This document shows positions 12,181 to 25,161 of a DNA stretch of 64,000 nucleotides, in pieces. Under the pieces are notes generated by a model. That model did no database searches. It saw only the letters and a list, made by a program, of their open reading frames with translations, and had not been told where the DNA came from. Position numbers and translations under genes: made by a program. Source of the DNA: Glycine soja (lineage: Eukaryota; Streptophyta; Magnoliopsida; Fabales; Fabaceae); contig NC_041018.1 in NCBI RefSeq assembly GCF_004193775.1, positions 40,466,677-40,530,676 on the forward strand, written 5' to 3'. How positions within the stretch are numbered: the stretch's first letter is position 1; each line of letters opens with the position of its first letter.

Positions 12181-12461
12181 CTCCCTCCATCCTAAGATGC
12201 TTTATGTTTAAGGTTTTTTTAATACAGATTAAGAAAATAAATATTATAATTGAGTTAGTATTTATTAGGAAACAATTTTACTATAATATCCTTATTTTCT
12301 TTCTTAATTTCAATAAATATATTATCAAATTTTTTTAAGACGAGTATTTATTAGAGATAAAATTAAGATAAATATTCAAATATCTCATTGAAAAGTGAAC
12401 ACATCAATCAATTATATTTGTTTTTTCCAAAGATTAAAACAATTATTTTGAGACGAGAGAG
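12181..12461. mobile_element. Stowaway MITE with TA target duplication
   Basis: A 281-bp element flanked by TA on both sides (12179-12180 and 12462-12463). The left end is CTCCCTCCATCCTAAGATGC; the inverse of the right end is CTCTCTCGTCTCAAAATAA. Both fit the Stowaway (Tc1/mariner) terminal consensus of CTCCCTCCGTCCC type. It is AT-rich inside and non-coding, and lies about 400 bp beyond the 3' end of the TIN1-like gene. Confidence 0.8.
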
Positions 12462-12877
12462 TATTACATTTAGGATAATAAATTTTTGAAGACCATATTC
12501 ATAACCAAACATAAAGCACAGCAGCACACCACACATACAATACCTCCCCCATAGAATTTTTTTCTTTTTTTCTTTTCATAATCAGCACAACCACCTAACA
12601 TGGTAAAAACTAACACATTACGAAATAGCCACCAGCTTAGTCCAGACTGCTTCATCAGAAAGAATTAGGTTCATATCCTAAAAGATTACCAAATCGTGTA
12701 AACGCAAATTACACTTCCTTCTTTCTCCTCTCCTATTTTGGTATTTACAAGAACCAATCCTGAGTGCATGAGTAATATTTTACAAGAATTGAACTCTCGC
12801 ATATAACAAGATCAACAGAAGAATCTACAAATATAACCTAAAAAGTGTAAAAAAACAATAGCTTACAAGAGTTTCTC

Positions 12878-15134
12878 CTACCATTTCACATCCAGTGTAA
12901 GAGGCTCCGGAAGAAAAAACACTGGTCTCAACTTTGTATATGACATATTGGACATCAAATTCGCCCAGGAAACTGAAACTGATTCGATAAAAGGTCTTAC
13001 TTCCTTGATTAAAAGAGGCTTGAGCTTGTTTTCCTCAACTCTGGCCAATATCTCAAACCAGAACCTTTCAAAACCGGGCCTTGTTCTCCAATCAGGAATC
13101 GTACGATTAAGAGTGGCATTATTACTTATGTCCCTTTCTAATTCTAAGGGGAACTTTACAACAGCTGATGCTTTAATATTTGCTTTAAGAAGGCCAAAAA
13201 GCTGATCTTTAAGTATCTTATGGTCAAGAAAACTCCTCAAAACTTTCTCCAACAAACTTAATCTCAAACTTAAGGAATCAATGGGGCATGCTCGCTTTCT
13301 AAACACATGGCCATGGTAACATTTTTCTGGAAGCAGCTCAATAGCATCCTCTGAAATCAATGTAGTTGCTATTTGTGCATAAGCGTTTCGAGCTCTATAG
13401 GCAACCAAAGATGCAGACCCTGATATGCGTATGGGAATCAGGGCCATGCAAGTTGATTGCATAAAGGGCCAAAGGTCACTCTTCCCTTCACTACACATGG
13501 CACTTCCATTCATTTGTAGATCAAGATCAGACGAGTAAAAAAGAGATATTTCTTGTGCTCTTCTTACTTCTACTGTAATACCCTCACCAACAAGTATGTG
13601 TTTCAAACCAGTGTACGAAACATTCATCTGCCAGGCAGAGTCAGAACTCAGAATTTATCGAAATATCAAGACTGCTAGTTATCCACAATAATTAACTTGG
13701 ATATATCATAGATTGCTTGGACGAAAAAAAAAATAGCTACAGAGGAAAGATGTTTATGTTAGCAATCAAAAAAATGAAGTAAAGCTTAAGGCTACAGAAA
13801 AAACACATAAGAAATAACAAATTGTCCAGTGTCATCAACACAACAGTTATTGTTATATAACACTTGATCTTTTATAGATAGTGTGTGTTTGGATCAATGT
13901 CCTTAATCCCCATTGCACTTCAAATTCACGTCAAAACAAGAAAATGACACTGAAGAAAGCCCACAGAGCTTCAGATGGACACACGTCACGGAGCACAGTA
14001 TGTGCAACCAAACATGTGGATAGTGAATGCATTAGAAGTGAAAGGAGTAAATCTTGACCAGATATCCACCATACTTGGATGGTCATTGTTGATTATACAG
14101 TTGACAATTTGACATTCACTCATCTTAGCTGATACTCTCTTGCAAGATATATCCAATCACAAATGATCATATATGAGAAGTTTGTCCACTTTTAATATCA
14201 AGAAAAAAACATATGTACCAACTGGGTAAAACAATTTTTAACACTATCATTCAATCACAAAAACACTATGTAAGGTAAGTTTGTTAATTTTTACAATATT
14301 TATCTTAAAGTCATATTAAAAGTGATTTCCGATTGATTTAATAGTATAAAATTTTTACACAGACCATGTATAGCCATTAAGCTCTTTCATATACGTACCT
14401 AATATTTTTTATTGATTGATGATAGTACATACAAATTAAACTCTCTTTCTCTCTATGTATAAGAGTTCCTGCCATCAAATTAACATCTATATGAAAAGAA
14501 AGTGAACAAACTACAAATTTTAAAGGAACCTTCAAGTCCTAGCATACAAAGATCTAAATTTTATAAGGGAAAAAAAAACATGACAGAATCTTAAGAGGAA
14601 TGGAAAAAATAGCTTACGGGGAGGGATAGCGATAGGTTGTGAAGAGCATCGACCCGCAACGCAAAGGGACCTTCCAATTTGAGGGTATGAAGGAGTGGGA
14701 AGGAACCGAGCCGGTGAACGAGAGGGGGTAAATCGGTAAATGGCGTTCTGAACTTGTTCCACGTGGCAACTTGGTCTACGAATTTGAGGGTGAAGTTATC
14801 ATTATTATCGGTGCCGAATCTGATTCGGAACTCGTAGCTGAGGGAGGTGCCGAACATAACCTTTCCGACATCGAACTTGGTTACTCTCACGTCGTCGTTA
14901 TTGGAAGAATCCCACTTCTGTTTCGCCGACACCGCCTTCAGAACATCCTTGGTTTACACGAATCGAAGAAGTTAAGTTAGTAATAAGCAGATTTAGAAAA
15001 TAAATAAATAAATGGGAGTGTTGATTTGGAACCTGCAAAATGTGGGTGAGATTGGAGTGGGTGGAAGAAGATGCAAAGGCGATGAATTGAAGGAGAAATA
15101 TGAAGAATGAGAGGAGGAAACGATAAGGAGTCAT
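12878..15134 (-). CDS. TIN1: TIN1-like ER-stress protein (three exons, 393 aa)
   Basis: The exons are 15033-15134, 14618-14947 and 12878-13627; joins are GT-AG and in frame, giving 393 residues. The start at 15134 opens a hydrophobic signal peptide (RFLLSFFIFLLQFIAF), so the product should enter the secretory pathway. Next come DVLKAVSAKQKWD, VGKVMFGTSLSYEFRIRFG, LKLEGPFALRV, GLKHILVGEGITVEV, CPIDSLSLRLSLLEKVLRSF and the conserved end WANLMSNMSYTKL ... EPLTLDVKW. I match this arrangement to plant TIN1 (tunicamycin-induced 1, Arabidopsis At5g64510), reported as a plant-specific endoplasmic-reticulum protein induced by the unfolded-protein response, with a pollen-surface phenotype. No catalytic motif is visible and its biochemical role is unknown to me. 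The family assignment is from memory and not from a search; the gene model itself is well supported. Confidence 0.8.
13884..14017. mobile_element. Short TGTTTGG/CCAAACA-ended MITE, copy 3, with 8-bp target duplication
   Basis: An element of about 134 bp inside intron 2 of the TIN1-like gene. It begins TGTGTTTGGATCAATG and ends GCAACCAAACATGT. It is flanked by AGATAGTG (13876-13883) and GGATAGTG (14018-14025), an 8-bp duplication with one mismatch. Eight-base duplications point to the hAT superfamily. It is non-coding. Confidence 0.5.
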
Positions 15135-15240
15135 CCTCTCGAAGCGTCAACGGAGGGTACCTCCGACGAGAGCAGAGGTATCTCTGATGGGAACTACACA
15201 GCGTTTCTCTCGTCTCTCAGATTCGCCAAACTCCTTCGGA

Positions 15241-15260
15241 TTACGTAAAACTTATATTTT
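15241..15260 (-). promoter_or_regulatory. ACGT palindrome and TATA-like motif upstream of the TIN1-like gene
   Basis: About 110-125 bp upstream of the start codon there is a perfect palindrome TTACGTAA (15241-15248), an ACGT-core site of the kind bound by bZIP factors, next to a TATA-like AAAATATAAG on the minus strand (15251-15260). I did not see a full ERSE (CCAAT-N9-CCACG) in the nearby upstream sequence, so an ER-stress link through this site is only inference. Confidence 0.3.
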
Positions 15261-17909
15261 ATTAAAGAATATATTCATTCACTATTAACAATTAACAATA
15301 TAATATAAAATTGGAGAGTGACAAGATATTCAAGTGGGAATAAGTCATTCGGAAGAGTAGATCATTTTTTTTTCGGACCCATAACTTATGATAATTTTTT
15401 GGGATTAAAGATCTGGTAAGATTTACGATAATCTTTTTTTAGATATTAGATGATTTTTTAGGTCTCATCTGAATCTTAATTTTAATTATTTTATTTAATT
15501 ATTTATTAAATTAAATATAATTAATTAAATAATTAAATTTAATGAAAAAGATTAGGTTGTAGCCTTCCATCCATTCCTCCCTCTCCTTCCTCCTTCCCCC
15601 TTGAGAGCCCTCCACAGTCCTATTTTTCTACTATTCTTTTCCTCTTTTGTTGGTTTTTTTTTTCTTGAATGACCTTCTTCCCCACGTTGATTAGTTTATA
15701 TTTTGAAGTAATTTTTTTTTAAACATGTGCATAGATCTTTAAGATTTTTTATACAAGAATTCATTCTTCATCTTAGAAATTTTTTAATACACCTTTATTA
15801 CAAGATTCACACAAAATCATATCTTGAACTCAAGATCCTTGTTCTCTGACACTAAAGTTAGTCTTAGTCAATCCAAACAACTTGTGGGATTACTCGAGAA
15901 GTGAAACATCCTAATTATGATAATTAAATTTAAAAAATATAAAATTATTATTTGGTAAGAGATAATTTAATTTAATCCAAAAGTTTTTAATTTGAATCTT
16001 GAATTATAATTAAAATTTAATGGTGATGCATGAATAGTGTAAAATAATTTTATATAATTTTTAAAATAATTTTATAAAAGTCAACAAATTTATCATTGTA
16101 GTTTCTAATTTGATCACATTGCATTGCCTTTTTTCTTATATAATTATCTTAAATATTTGTCATAACTAAAAAGTAATTGTCATTCTCTTTTATTTTTAAT
16201 TGTAATTTTAAAAAATACTTATACAATACACGAGCTAATTTATTATTGATAACATGTTTGGAAAATTGCTTGGTAAGATATTTACAGAACATATTGGAAA
16301 TAATTTAACTTGATTCTTATTGGTTAGAAAATTTGGCAAGATAATTTATTTGAATTCAATTGTTCAAATATGTGGGGGCTAAATGTGTAGTTTTAACTTA
16401 TAGATACTAACTATACGATAAATTGTAATATCATTAAATAATTACATAATCGCAAGTTTTTTCATTTATCTTTTATTTTTTACTTTCTAAATATATTATT
16501 ATCCTTATAAATATTGAAATATTCAGAATCTATTTTTACAAAATTTTGAATAACTTTTTTTGTTTTTGTAAAATTGAAATATATTATTTTTTGACTTTGA
16601 TATATACGTGTACTCACTCATTCACACCATAACCGATTACTCTCTTCTTATGATTTATGGGGTTTTACCCCCACCCCTACACACACACACAAAATACGAA
16701 AAAATTGTCACAAAAATTTGATCCTCTCTTTCTTCCAACCGCATTCAACCTCATCATTCAAACAATAACCCCATCTTCTTCGAGTCACGTCATTGCCTTC
16801 GCCAGCTCCTCCTTCGCATCACACAACCTCTTCCTAGCATTTGCACTAGACCTGTAAATTTGAGGTCTCAAATTTTTATTTTATTGTAATACTTAAAAAA
16901 AAATCATTTTATTATGGCTTACCAATTCATATACCAATTAATAAGGGAAAAAAAAGTTCATGCACCACTCACCCTTTCAGCTTCTTCTCTACTTCTCGAT
17001 ATAGCGCACCCAAGAACAATTCCCAAATTCCAACCTCAAATTTAAAGGTTACAAGCAATTGAACATTGAGTTTTCACCAAATTATTCAGTAGCCTGCACC
17101 AATTTCTAGCTTTGAGAAAACAATAATATTTTTTTTATGATAAAAGGTATGGAAAGCAAGGAACTGTAGAGGGGAGAACCCAAAAAAAAAAAGGAAGAGT
17201 AATACACTACTTATTAATATTGTACTAAATAGTGACTATCATTGCCAACAACATTTGGATTGTGCTCTGGATTGTGATTTTCTTTATAAACTTTAGCCAA
17301 CAAGTCAAGGAGGGAAGGACCAAATCACGAAGAGGGTTGAGAACAACGTTGCTATCAGTGTCGCGCACGACGATAACAGATTATTGAGTGGATTATTGAA
17401 CTCACAAGTCTTGAAATTCAAAGGTTATTTTCTATTCATTCACTCTATAATGTTATTCCTATGTGTGTGTTCGTTTGACTTGGATAATTGGTGTTGGATT
17501 GATCAAATGATGCATCAGTGTTGTTTTACTTCTTGCTTGTCGTGATTTGTTATTGTTGTTGTGGCTTAATATTTAAAGTGAATAAAGCTTGTTTCACCTT
17601 AATCAAGAATTTAAGATAAAAAAAGAAAATGGGACGGAAGAACCAACCTTTGTTTTCCTTTCACTTTTTCATAGTTGTAGTATAAGAGAATATTTTGTGT
17701 GTATTTTGTTTTACAAGTGATAAGTGAGACAACAATCCCAGAAGTAGAGAAAATATTTTGCCGATGATAAAAGATAGCACAAGAGTCGATTGAAGAAAAC
17801 ATGTAAGATTTATTAGATATATGTTATTCAATAATAATACATTTTTTAATGAGATTACGTATCTATTTTATTTTTAGAATAAATATTTATTTTAAAATAG
17901 TTATATATA

Positions 17910-17967
17910 AGTGACCCTTTATTTATTATTTTGCATTGGGCCCATAAAATGTTAAGACCGGCCCTGC
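17910..17967. mobile_element. hAT/Tip100-like transposon terminus
   Basis: Read on the minus strand from 17967, the sequence is CAGGGCCGGTCTTAACATTT, then a GGGCCCAATG block, which resembles the CAGGGCCGG terminal repeats of Tip100-like hAT elements. The element would extend to the left. A possible, much decayed partner end lies near 16845 (ACCTGTAAATTTGAGGTCTC), but I found no matching 8-bp target duplication, so only this end is called. Confidence 0.4.
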
Positions 17968-20743
17968 CTCTTTCTTGACCTTCTTGCACTCGTTGCCAAC
18001 TAATTTCTAGATTTCAATGTTGCATAAGCATGGAGAAGAAGAAGGATGAACCAAAGAGTGTGTAGGTTTTGGAAGCAATAGGAATTTTTTAGGGCAGGGT
18101 TGGTTGACAATGAGCCTTAAGAAAAGGCGAGGATCCATGGAGGGAGAGAGCAAAGGCACGACGCAGAGGAGGAGGTGGTGCAGGCAATGACAAGAAACTC
18201 CTTTGTAGATTTGTATCTTCTCCTTCTAGATTTGAATGCGTCGTAGTTGGTCACAGTGGCACGGCTGGATGTTGATTGGGGTTATGCTGAAGTGAGGTTA
18301 GGGATGGTGGTCGTTGGCGGGTCTGGGCTAGAGGTTAGGGAAGAAGAATTCACAAATTTGTGGGTGTATTTTGTGATTGTTTTTAACCCAAGAAATCACT
18401 CACTCTCATGATCAATGATGAAATTGATGAAAGAGTAACATGCAAATTCAAATTTACTCGAACCTACATTCAGACCAAAAAATAATAATTTTTAATTTTA
18501 TGAGTACAAAAAATACTCAAAATTTTATAGGGACAAAATTTCAAACATTTGTAAAGACGAAAAATATATTTTAGCATTTATTTTTTTAGTCTGCTACTTT
18601 GCAAGACTTTACTAGTTATAACTTCTTGTTCTTGTTTTTATGTCTTTACATTTATCTTTTTTTAATGCAAACTTAGAATAGAGGAAATTTCACTATTCAT
18701 TTTATGGAATAGCTCGAAGATTTTTTTAATGGAATAACCTTCTTAACAAAGATAATCACAATGTTTACAATTGATTGATTCGCTCAACTCTTAACTAAGT
18801 CATTTTTCAAGAAGCCAAAAGATGAAATATTATTAAAGAAAATCCAAAACTGGTACAAGGGGTATCAGATTTGACATTTATCAAAAGAATTTAATGTTCA
18901 TGTATTTCACATTATAAAACATTTTTATATTATTATTTAATTACAAATCATTGTTTAAATTATTTTAAAAGTTAATAAACTTTAAACAAACTATATCAAG
19001 TTCAACATATCATATGTTATATCATACCCAATGACGTATCATATGTATATTATATTATTACTATTATTATTATTAGATACATATATTATAATATATTAAA
19101 ACAAAAAAGTAAGAACAACTTTTTGACAACGCCATCAGAGAAGAGAGAGGGGTCATTAGGTAATCCCTTATTCTTTCACTTTCTCACGTTTTCCTCTCCT
19201 CTCTTCATCTCCCATTCTTTCTCCTTTCATTTCTTTTTTGCGATTTGCTGCTTCATTCCATTCTATTTCACCGGGGGCACATTGGCCCTCAACAAGGTTC
19301 ATGTGGATTGGATTGCGATGTATAATTTGTTATTGCGTTTTGTTTTTTGGTTATTGACGCATTCCTCATCACCTTTCTTATGGCATTTTCATTTTCCTTA
19401 GCTCCGCCGCAGCGCCACCACCATGCTATAATGTCGTCGGGTCCTACACCGGTGGCGCCACAGAGGCATACCACCCTTTGTGGTAGCAACCTCCTTTCTT
19501 ACGCCATTTTGGGGTTAGATAATTAGGGTTTTTCCAATCCTGTTGATTGATTGTCGATTGGATTGGGTTTCTCTGACTCGATTCCAACCTTAGCCCAAAA
19601 AGAGAAAGCGTAAAAAAAAGAATCTATTCACACCTTTCCTCTTACATTTACACCCCTTATTTGAAATAAAATAAAACTTCTTTTTACACCTGTTTTTTCA
19701 TTTGCGCATACACCCTTTTTTGCTTTCAAGGCCTGACAAGTAATTTATATATCTTTAATTTGAATTATTATCATTAATTTACATATCTTTGTTTTCTACT
19801 TTTTATTTTTTTATCAATAATTTTTGTGAAATTACTATGAGAAAAAAAATTAATCTTAATGCATATTATAAAAGACAATGTAATGAAGCTCCCAAGTATC
19901 AACCAAATGACTTTTTAGCCCCCTAAGTTGAATCCCGATTACAACCAATACATAAGATACTTACTCCATCTCAAGTACACTCATCAACTTTTTTTTTTTT
20001 TTAAGGAAGTACACTCATCAACTCCTAAACCCCACGTTACCAGAGAAATATACTCTCCACAAATATGACAACTAATTCATTTTGGCTAACAATTCATCAC
20101 AAAAAACACAAATACATAACCAACATACTTTATAACTTCTCGATTAACTTTTTAGCATGTATAAAATAATTTATTTTAATGGATGTAAATGCAATTCTTA
20201 AAGTCATTACAATGTTTCAACTTACGAACCATTAGAATAGTAATAGTACAACAATTCACGTGTGAAACTGCAACATGTATCACCTGATTTCAAATTTTAA
20301 CATAACAACCTTGCATTTAAATCTTGCATATCTATCTTCCTTATGGTAAACAATAAATCTAATACTAATATTTGTTAAAAGAGAATTAAACACAATCTTT
20401 AAAGATGATTGCTTTCATGGATATTCTTTCCCAGGCACAATCTTATTCGAGGTATTATTGGACAATAGACGCAATTATCTCTCTTAACAGGGGATTTGAG
20501 TTGTGATTCCTTGAGAAGAAATAATTAAGTAATTTAAAACTAATATGATCTAAACTAATGTTCACATAACATGTAATCAAATGTCATTATTTTTTTTATA
20601 AACTGAAAATTTTTAAATTGTTTGAGATTATAAATATGCTATTAGATGTGATTCATCATGTTAAATTAATCTTTTTTTATTAAACTCAATCTCATTCCTA
20701 AATTTAAACACGATTTGTTACATTATGGAGATGACATAGAACA

Positions 20744-20875
20744 TGTTTGGTTTACGATTGGGAGATTCAGAATTCTTACTTCTCTTAAAATATATATGAG
20801 AACATGTTGTTTAACCTAATGTTAAATCAAACGTACCTTTAGAATATATTTGTTTCTCACTTGAAAACCCAAACA
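20744..20875. mobile_element. Short TGTTTGG/CCAAACA-ended MITE, copy 4
   Basis: An element of about 132 bp from TGTTTGGTTTACG to its imperfect inverse GAAAACCCAAACA. It is non-coding and AT-rich. It matches the other copies in ends and size. No clear target duplication. Confidence 0.35.
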
Positions 20876-21894
20876 CGTGAATTCTAATGAAAAAACATAG
20901 AAGTAACAAACTTGCTCCTTTTGTGTTTTGTTTCTAGGAATGATACAAATTCTATTAGAAACGACTATTCAAATATGATTGTAAAATAAATATTATTAAT
21001 ATATTTTTATAAATACATTTTTTTATTATTAATTAAAATTGATAGGAAAAAAAAGTTTCACAGCTCCCAAATGGAGCCCTACTTATTTTTTTATTTCTCA
21101 TATGTTTCAATTAATAAAAAATTATTAAAAACATATTAAAAAATGTACTGAAGTATTATTTATTTTTTTTGTGTGGGAAAAAATGTAAAATGTATTAGAG
21201 TAACTCATCACTTAATACTTCCGGCAATACGCTCGATTGAGAATCCAGGTCTCACGCGCTTCTTGCTGCAGAGCGTAAATAGAGACGACATCGTTTAATG
21301 GGCGTATATTAGCACGCGCCAACTTCACATTGTGATTGCACAATGGTAAATTTGATGATGAAGAAACATAATTTTTTTTTTTTTTTATCTAGATTACATG
21401 TAATGGTGAGCTACAAATAATTTAATAAGATTATTATAAATTATAAAATTCTCACTTTTCATATATTTAACATAATTAAATATTTAATACCGAAGATGGA
21501 GATTTTTAGTTAAAGTGAAATAATAGGAAGCGAGTTTCAGTGTTTGAAGAAACATAGAATAGAATAGAATGAGACCGAAATGAAAATGAAAGAGAAATGA
21601 GCATTGGCAGTAGGAAGCAGGCAAGGCTTCACAGATTTGGCCAAACCAGTTCTACACTCCTCCACGAAAACCCAAGGTACGCTCGCACCTTCTCCTCCCA
21701 ATTTCTCACCCTCTCTTATTTTTTTAATTATTATTTTCCAATTTCCGTAATTTTTTCACATTTCTCTCCCACCAGATGTGTGATTTGGCGATCATCAAAA
21801 TGAACCAAATTTCCAGAAATTAAAAATTCAGAAGAGTTTTTTGATGTTGAGAGGCTGCAACACATTACTTAAAATTCGACGTTGAAATCAAAAC

Positions 21895-21916
21895 AGAGAG
21901 AGAGAGAGAGAGAGAG
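21895..21916. repeat. (AG)11 microsatellite in the leader of the first B3 gene
   Basis: A simple AG repeat 15 bases before the start codon at 21932, so inside the 5' untranslated leader. GA/CT tracts are common in plant 5' leaders and promoters, and this one is a likely polymorphic marker. Confidence 0.85.
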
Positions 21917-21931
21917 AAATAGGGCTTTTGA

Positions 21932-24900
21932 ATGATGAGAAAGCCTCATTTCTATGAGGTTTATTCCTCTGCCTTCAGCTCTCACAGACTGGTAATTCCT
22001 CAACTTCTTCTTCTTGTTCTTGTTGGCCTAATTGCATGTTCCCTAACTCCAATTTGTAACTTTCTTAATCAATGGAATCCAATCTAAAAGCTAGCTTTTT
22101 GCTACAACTTAGGCTGCCCATTTCCCTTTTTAGATACAATGCATTATAGCTAGGCATCTGTCTGCAACCATAATAAGCTAAAAGTGTGTTTTTAATGAAA
22201 AAAATGTATCTTTTCTTTCAAAGAAACTAAAAGGAGGTTTAGCTTAGCTGGTTTAGTAGGGTGCATGAGTTATGTTAAACCCCCAGACATTGTCTTCGAT
22301 TTCCACGGATCATAAAAAAAAAAGTCCTAAACTTTTTCCTTAAAAGATACCATTTGTAATCAGTTGTCTAGAAAGTTCTTTAAATCATGTGACGAATAAT
22401 GGAAGCAGTAATTTAGTTTTTTTTACATTCTTAGTTAGATTATCCTACTCAGTTCTATTGTTGTAGGAGATTAATAATGTTGATGTCACAGTTCATGTTC
22501 TTCTCATAAAATGCTTATTTTGGGTTAATCTTGTTACAAATTGCTTATTGGAATTTCTCTGTTTGGAATTGAATTCTTTTTTGATACAGAAACTTCCCGA
22601 TGGATTTGTGTGTCACATGGAGGGAAGGACATATGGATCAGTTTCGTTGACTGGTCCTAGTGGAAAAACATGGACAGTGCAATTGATTAAGCAGGAAAAT
22701 GATCTATTTCTCCATCATGGGTGGTCGACATTTGTGGTGGATCATCAGCTAGAATGTGGTGAACTTTTGGTTTTCAGATATGAAGGTCACTTGCATTTTA
22801 CCGTGCAAGTATTTGATAAGGATGCATGTGAGAAAGAGGCAGCGTTTCATTCTGAATGCAGTCAAAGTTCAAAGATAATGAGTACCAATGAGAACCAGGA
22901 ACTTGAACTGGGTGTTGGTAAAGAACTATTGCGGTATGAGATAGTAAGACCAATTAGTATGTTCAGAGAAAACGAAGAAACCTCCAAAGCATGTTCAGCT
23001 AATGATGTCCCTGTGCCTTTTCACATGGACAATAGCAAAGAAGATGAAGGTACAAGTAATTTTTATCAAGTTCTTCTGGTTCTCACCAAAATGATCTAAA
23101 ATTGATCCAATCTTGCAAAGTTAATAGGTACCTGTCTAGAAAAACGTTTTGAATTCTAATCATTATATTAATGCCACAACTTACATTTCTTTAATACTTG
23201 ATCCTTGAAGTTTTATATGTGAAATGCTATCCAGAATAGATTATATTGACAAAATCATAAACTCATGATTGCTTGAATGGTTCTATCATCTATGCAATGC
23301 AGAGACTGCCATCCTGTATAGAAGTGGGAAGGACGATCATCGTTATATTCTCAGTGGAGTTTCATTATCAAATGTATCAGCACACGATGAGAAAAAAGTT
23401 TCCCAGTCATTTATTTCCTCTTTTCCATATTTTGTTAGAATCATGAAAAGCTTCAATGTCAGTGGTTCATATACTCTGGTGGGTTGTTCCCATATGTGGT
23501 TCATATTTTTAATTTCTAAATAATAATGTTGCTTTATGTCTCTGTGCTTTCTGTTAAGTTACTTGTGTAGTGTTCCATCTGGTTGAGAAATTTATCTGAT
23601 ATTATCTTTTACCTTGATAGTACTCCTTCTTTCATATACAGAGGATGAAAAGCATTTCAGTTGTATACATTACCATTAAAAGATGTCCTCAATGAAAAAT
23701 TCGTCTTTTAAGTCCTAATTAGTGAATGTCAACCTTGAAGAAGTTATTTCTGCTCCTCTGCACACATAAATTTGTTGCTGATGCTGATTTACAAATGTTG
23801 TAATGCAGAATATCCCTTATCAGTTTTCGATGGCACATCTTCCCAATTGCAAGATAAAGATTATTCTTCATAATTTGAAAGGAGAACATTGGACTGTTAA
23901 TTCCGTGCCAACAACTAGAGTGCATACTAGTCACACTCTTTGTGGAGGATGGATGGCCTTTGTTCGTGGTAATAACATAAAGGTTGGAGATATCTGCATT
24001 TTTGAGCTTGTGCATGAGTGTGAATTACGTGTTCGCATTGCTGAGGTTGCAAAAGATGGGTCTGACTGCCAGGTTGGAAACCTAGCCATTACTAGGCCTA
24101 GTGCAGGACATGCTGTAACTTCCAGATGTATGCCAATGAATCCTAAAGTCAACTCAAAATGCATAAGAAAAGTTGATCTATCGGATAAGAAGTGGTCAAA
24201 GATTGGTCAAGAAACTATTTTATCCATTGACTTAAAGAAATCTAGTAGAGCTTCAAATACTTCTAAGAAGATGGGGCTTTGCCCTCAGTCGAAAGCTGCC
24301 CATAAAAAGTTGGGTAAGGTTTTTCTCTACTTGCTCAATAGGTGACACACTAAAATTATAATTCTATGTCAGATGTATATATCTTAAGATTTTGCAACAA
24401 AGTTCTATGAAATTCTTTCAAATTAAGAAAAAGGAAAACAATATAATAGGAATTGTATTATTTTGCTAGTGAAAGAAAAAAACAAAAGGATAAATATTGA
24501 ATGGTTTCCTTCTATTAGTTTCTAGTTTCAACCTTCCAAATTATGAAGTTTTGAACTGTAAACAATGACAGCTGCTCCAAGGAGACATCGTGTTGACGAT
24601 GAACTAAGCTCACAGGCTAAAGCTGGTTTGAGAATGTTGTTTGCACTCGATGAACAAAGAGTAGCTCAAGCTTTTACTTCCCCTTTTCCTAGTTTTGTGA
24701 AAATAATGAAAAAGTTCAATGTCAGTGGATCATACACTTTGGTGAGTAATGCACAACCGTTTGGCGTCCACGTTTACTGTTTTATTTATAGATATATATT
24801 TAATATCAATGCTAAGTTATATAATGCCTGTTACAAATTGTAGAAAATCCCATACCAGTTCTCAGCTGCACATCTCCCAACTTACAAAACTGAAGTTACA

Positions 24901-25161
24901 CTTCGTAATTCAAGAGGTGAATGCTGGACTGTGAACTCGGTTCCAGATGCAAAAGGTAGAACAGTTCACACCTTTTGTGGAGGGTGGATGGCCTTTGTTC
25001 GTGATAATGACATCAATTTTGGAGACACATGCATTTTTGAACTCGTTGCTCAATGTGAGATGCACGTTTACATATCTGGGGTTGGAAAGGAAGGGCTTGA
25101 TCATCAAAATGGGCATTTAAAACTTACTAATAGATTAGCTAACGTTCCATCTACCTGCTAA
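21932..25161 (+). CDS. REM-type transcription factor with three B3 domains (six exons, 562 aa)
   Basis: The exons are 21932-21991, 22590-23049, 23303-23478, 23809-24313, 24572-24741 and 24844-25161; all joins are GT-AG and in frame. The start is the first of two adjacent ATGs. B3 domain 1 spans about residues 6-100 (FYEVYSSAFSSHRL, LPDGFVCHM, GWSTFVVDHQL, FRYEG). B3 domains 2 (about 204-320) and 3 (about 430-545) are close copies: both read FN(V)SGSYTL at an exon end, then IPYQFS ... HLP, WTVNSVP, LCGGWMAFVR or FCGGWMAFVR, and GD(I/T)CIFEL. Lys/Arg-rich spacers (for example KKSSRASNTSKKMG) may serve nuclear import. B3 domains bind DNA in the major groove; REM proteins act mainly in meristems and reproductive tissue. 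Which REM this corresponds to, and its targets, are unknown. The second B3 gene follows 5 kb downstream on the same strand. Confidence 0.9.
22234..22322 (+). mobile_element. tRNA-derived SINE in intron 1 of the first B3 gene
   Basis: The sequence has a perfect RNA polymerase III box A (TAGCTTAGCTGG, 22240-22251), a box-B-like GTCTTCGATTTCC (22292-22304) about 40 bp further on, and ends in a run of ten A (22313-22322). This is the layout of a short tRNA-derived SINE in the same orientation as the host gene. I did not find a convincing target-site duplication, so borders are approximate. Confidence 0.5.

Larger units (their letters stand above)
15300..21890. other. Intergenic, mostly transposon-like debris, no gene recognised
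   Basis: AT-rich sequence between the TIN1-like and first B3 genes. Two GC-richer islands (about 18050-18340 and 19120-19610) contain short frames without recognisable domains. A hAT-type terminus (about 17910-17967) and a short MITE (20744-20875) are listed separately. The last few hundred bases before 21890 probably include the promoter and leader of the B3 gene. Confidence 0.5.

Noticed and set aside
12948..13205. 85-codon plus-strand frame
   Set aside because: It is the antisense shadow of the last exon of the TIN1-like gene.
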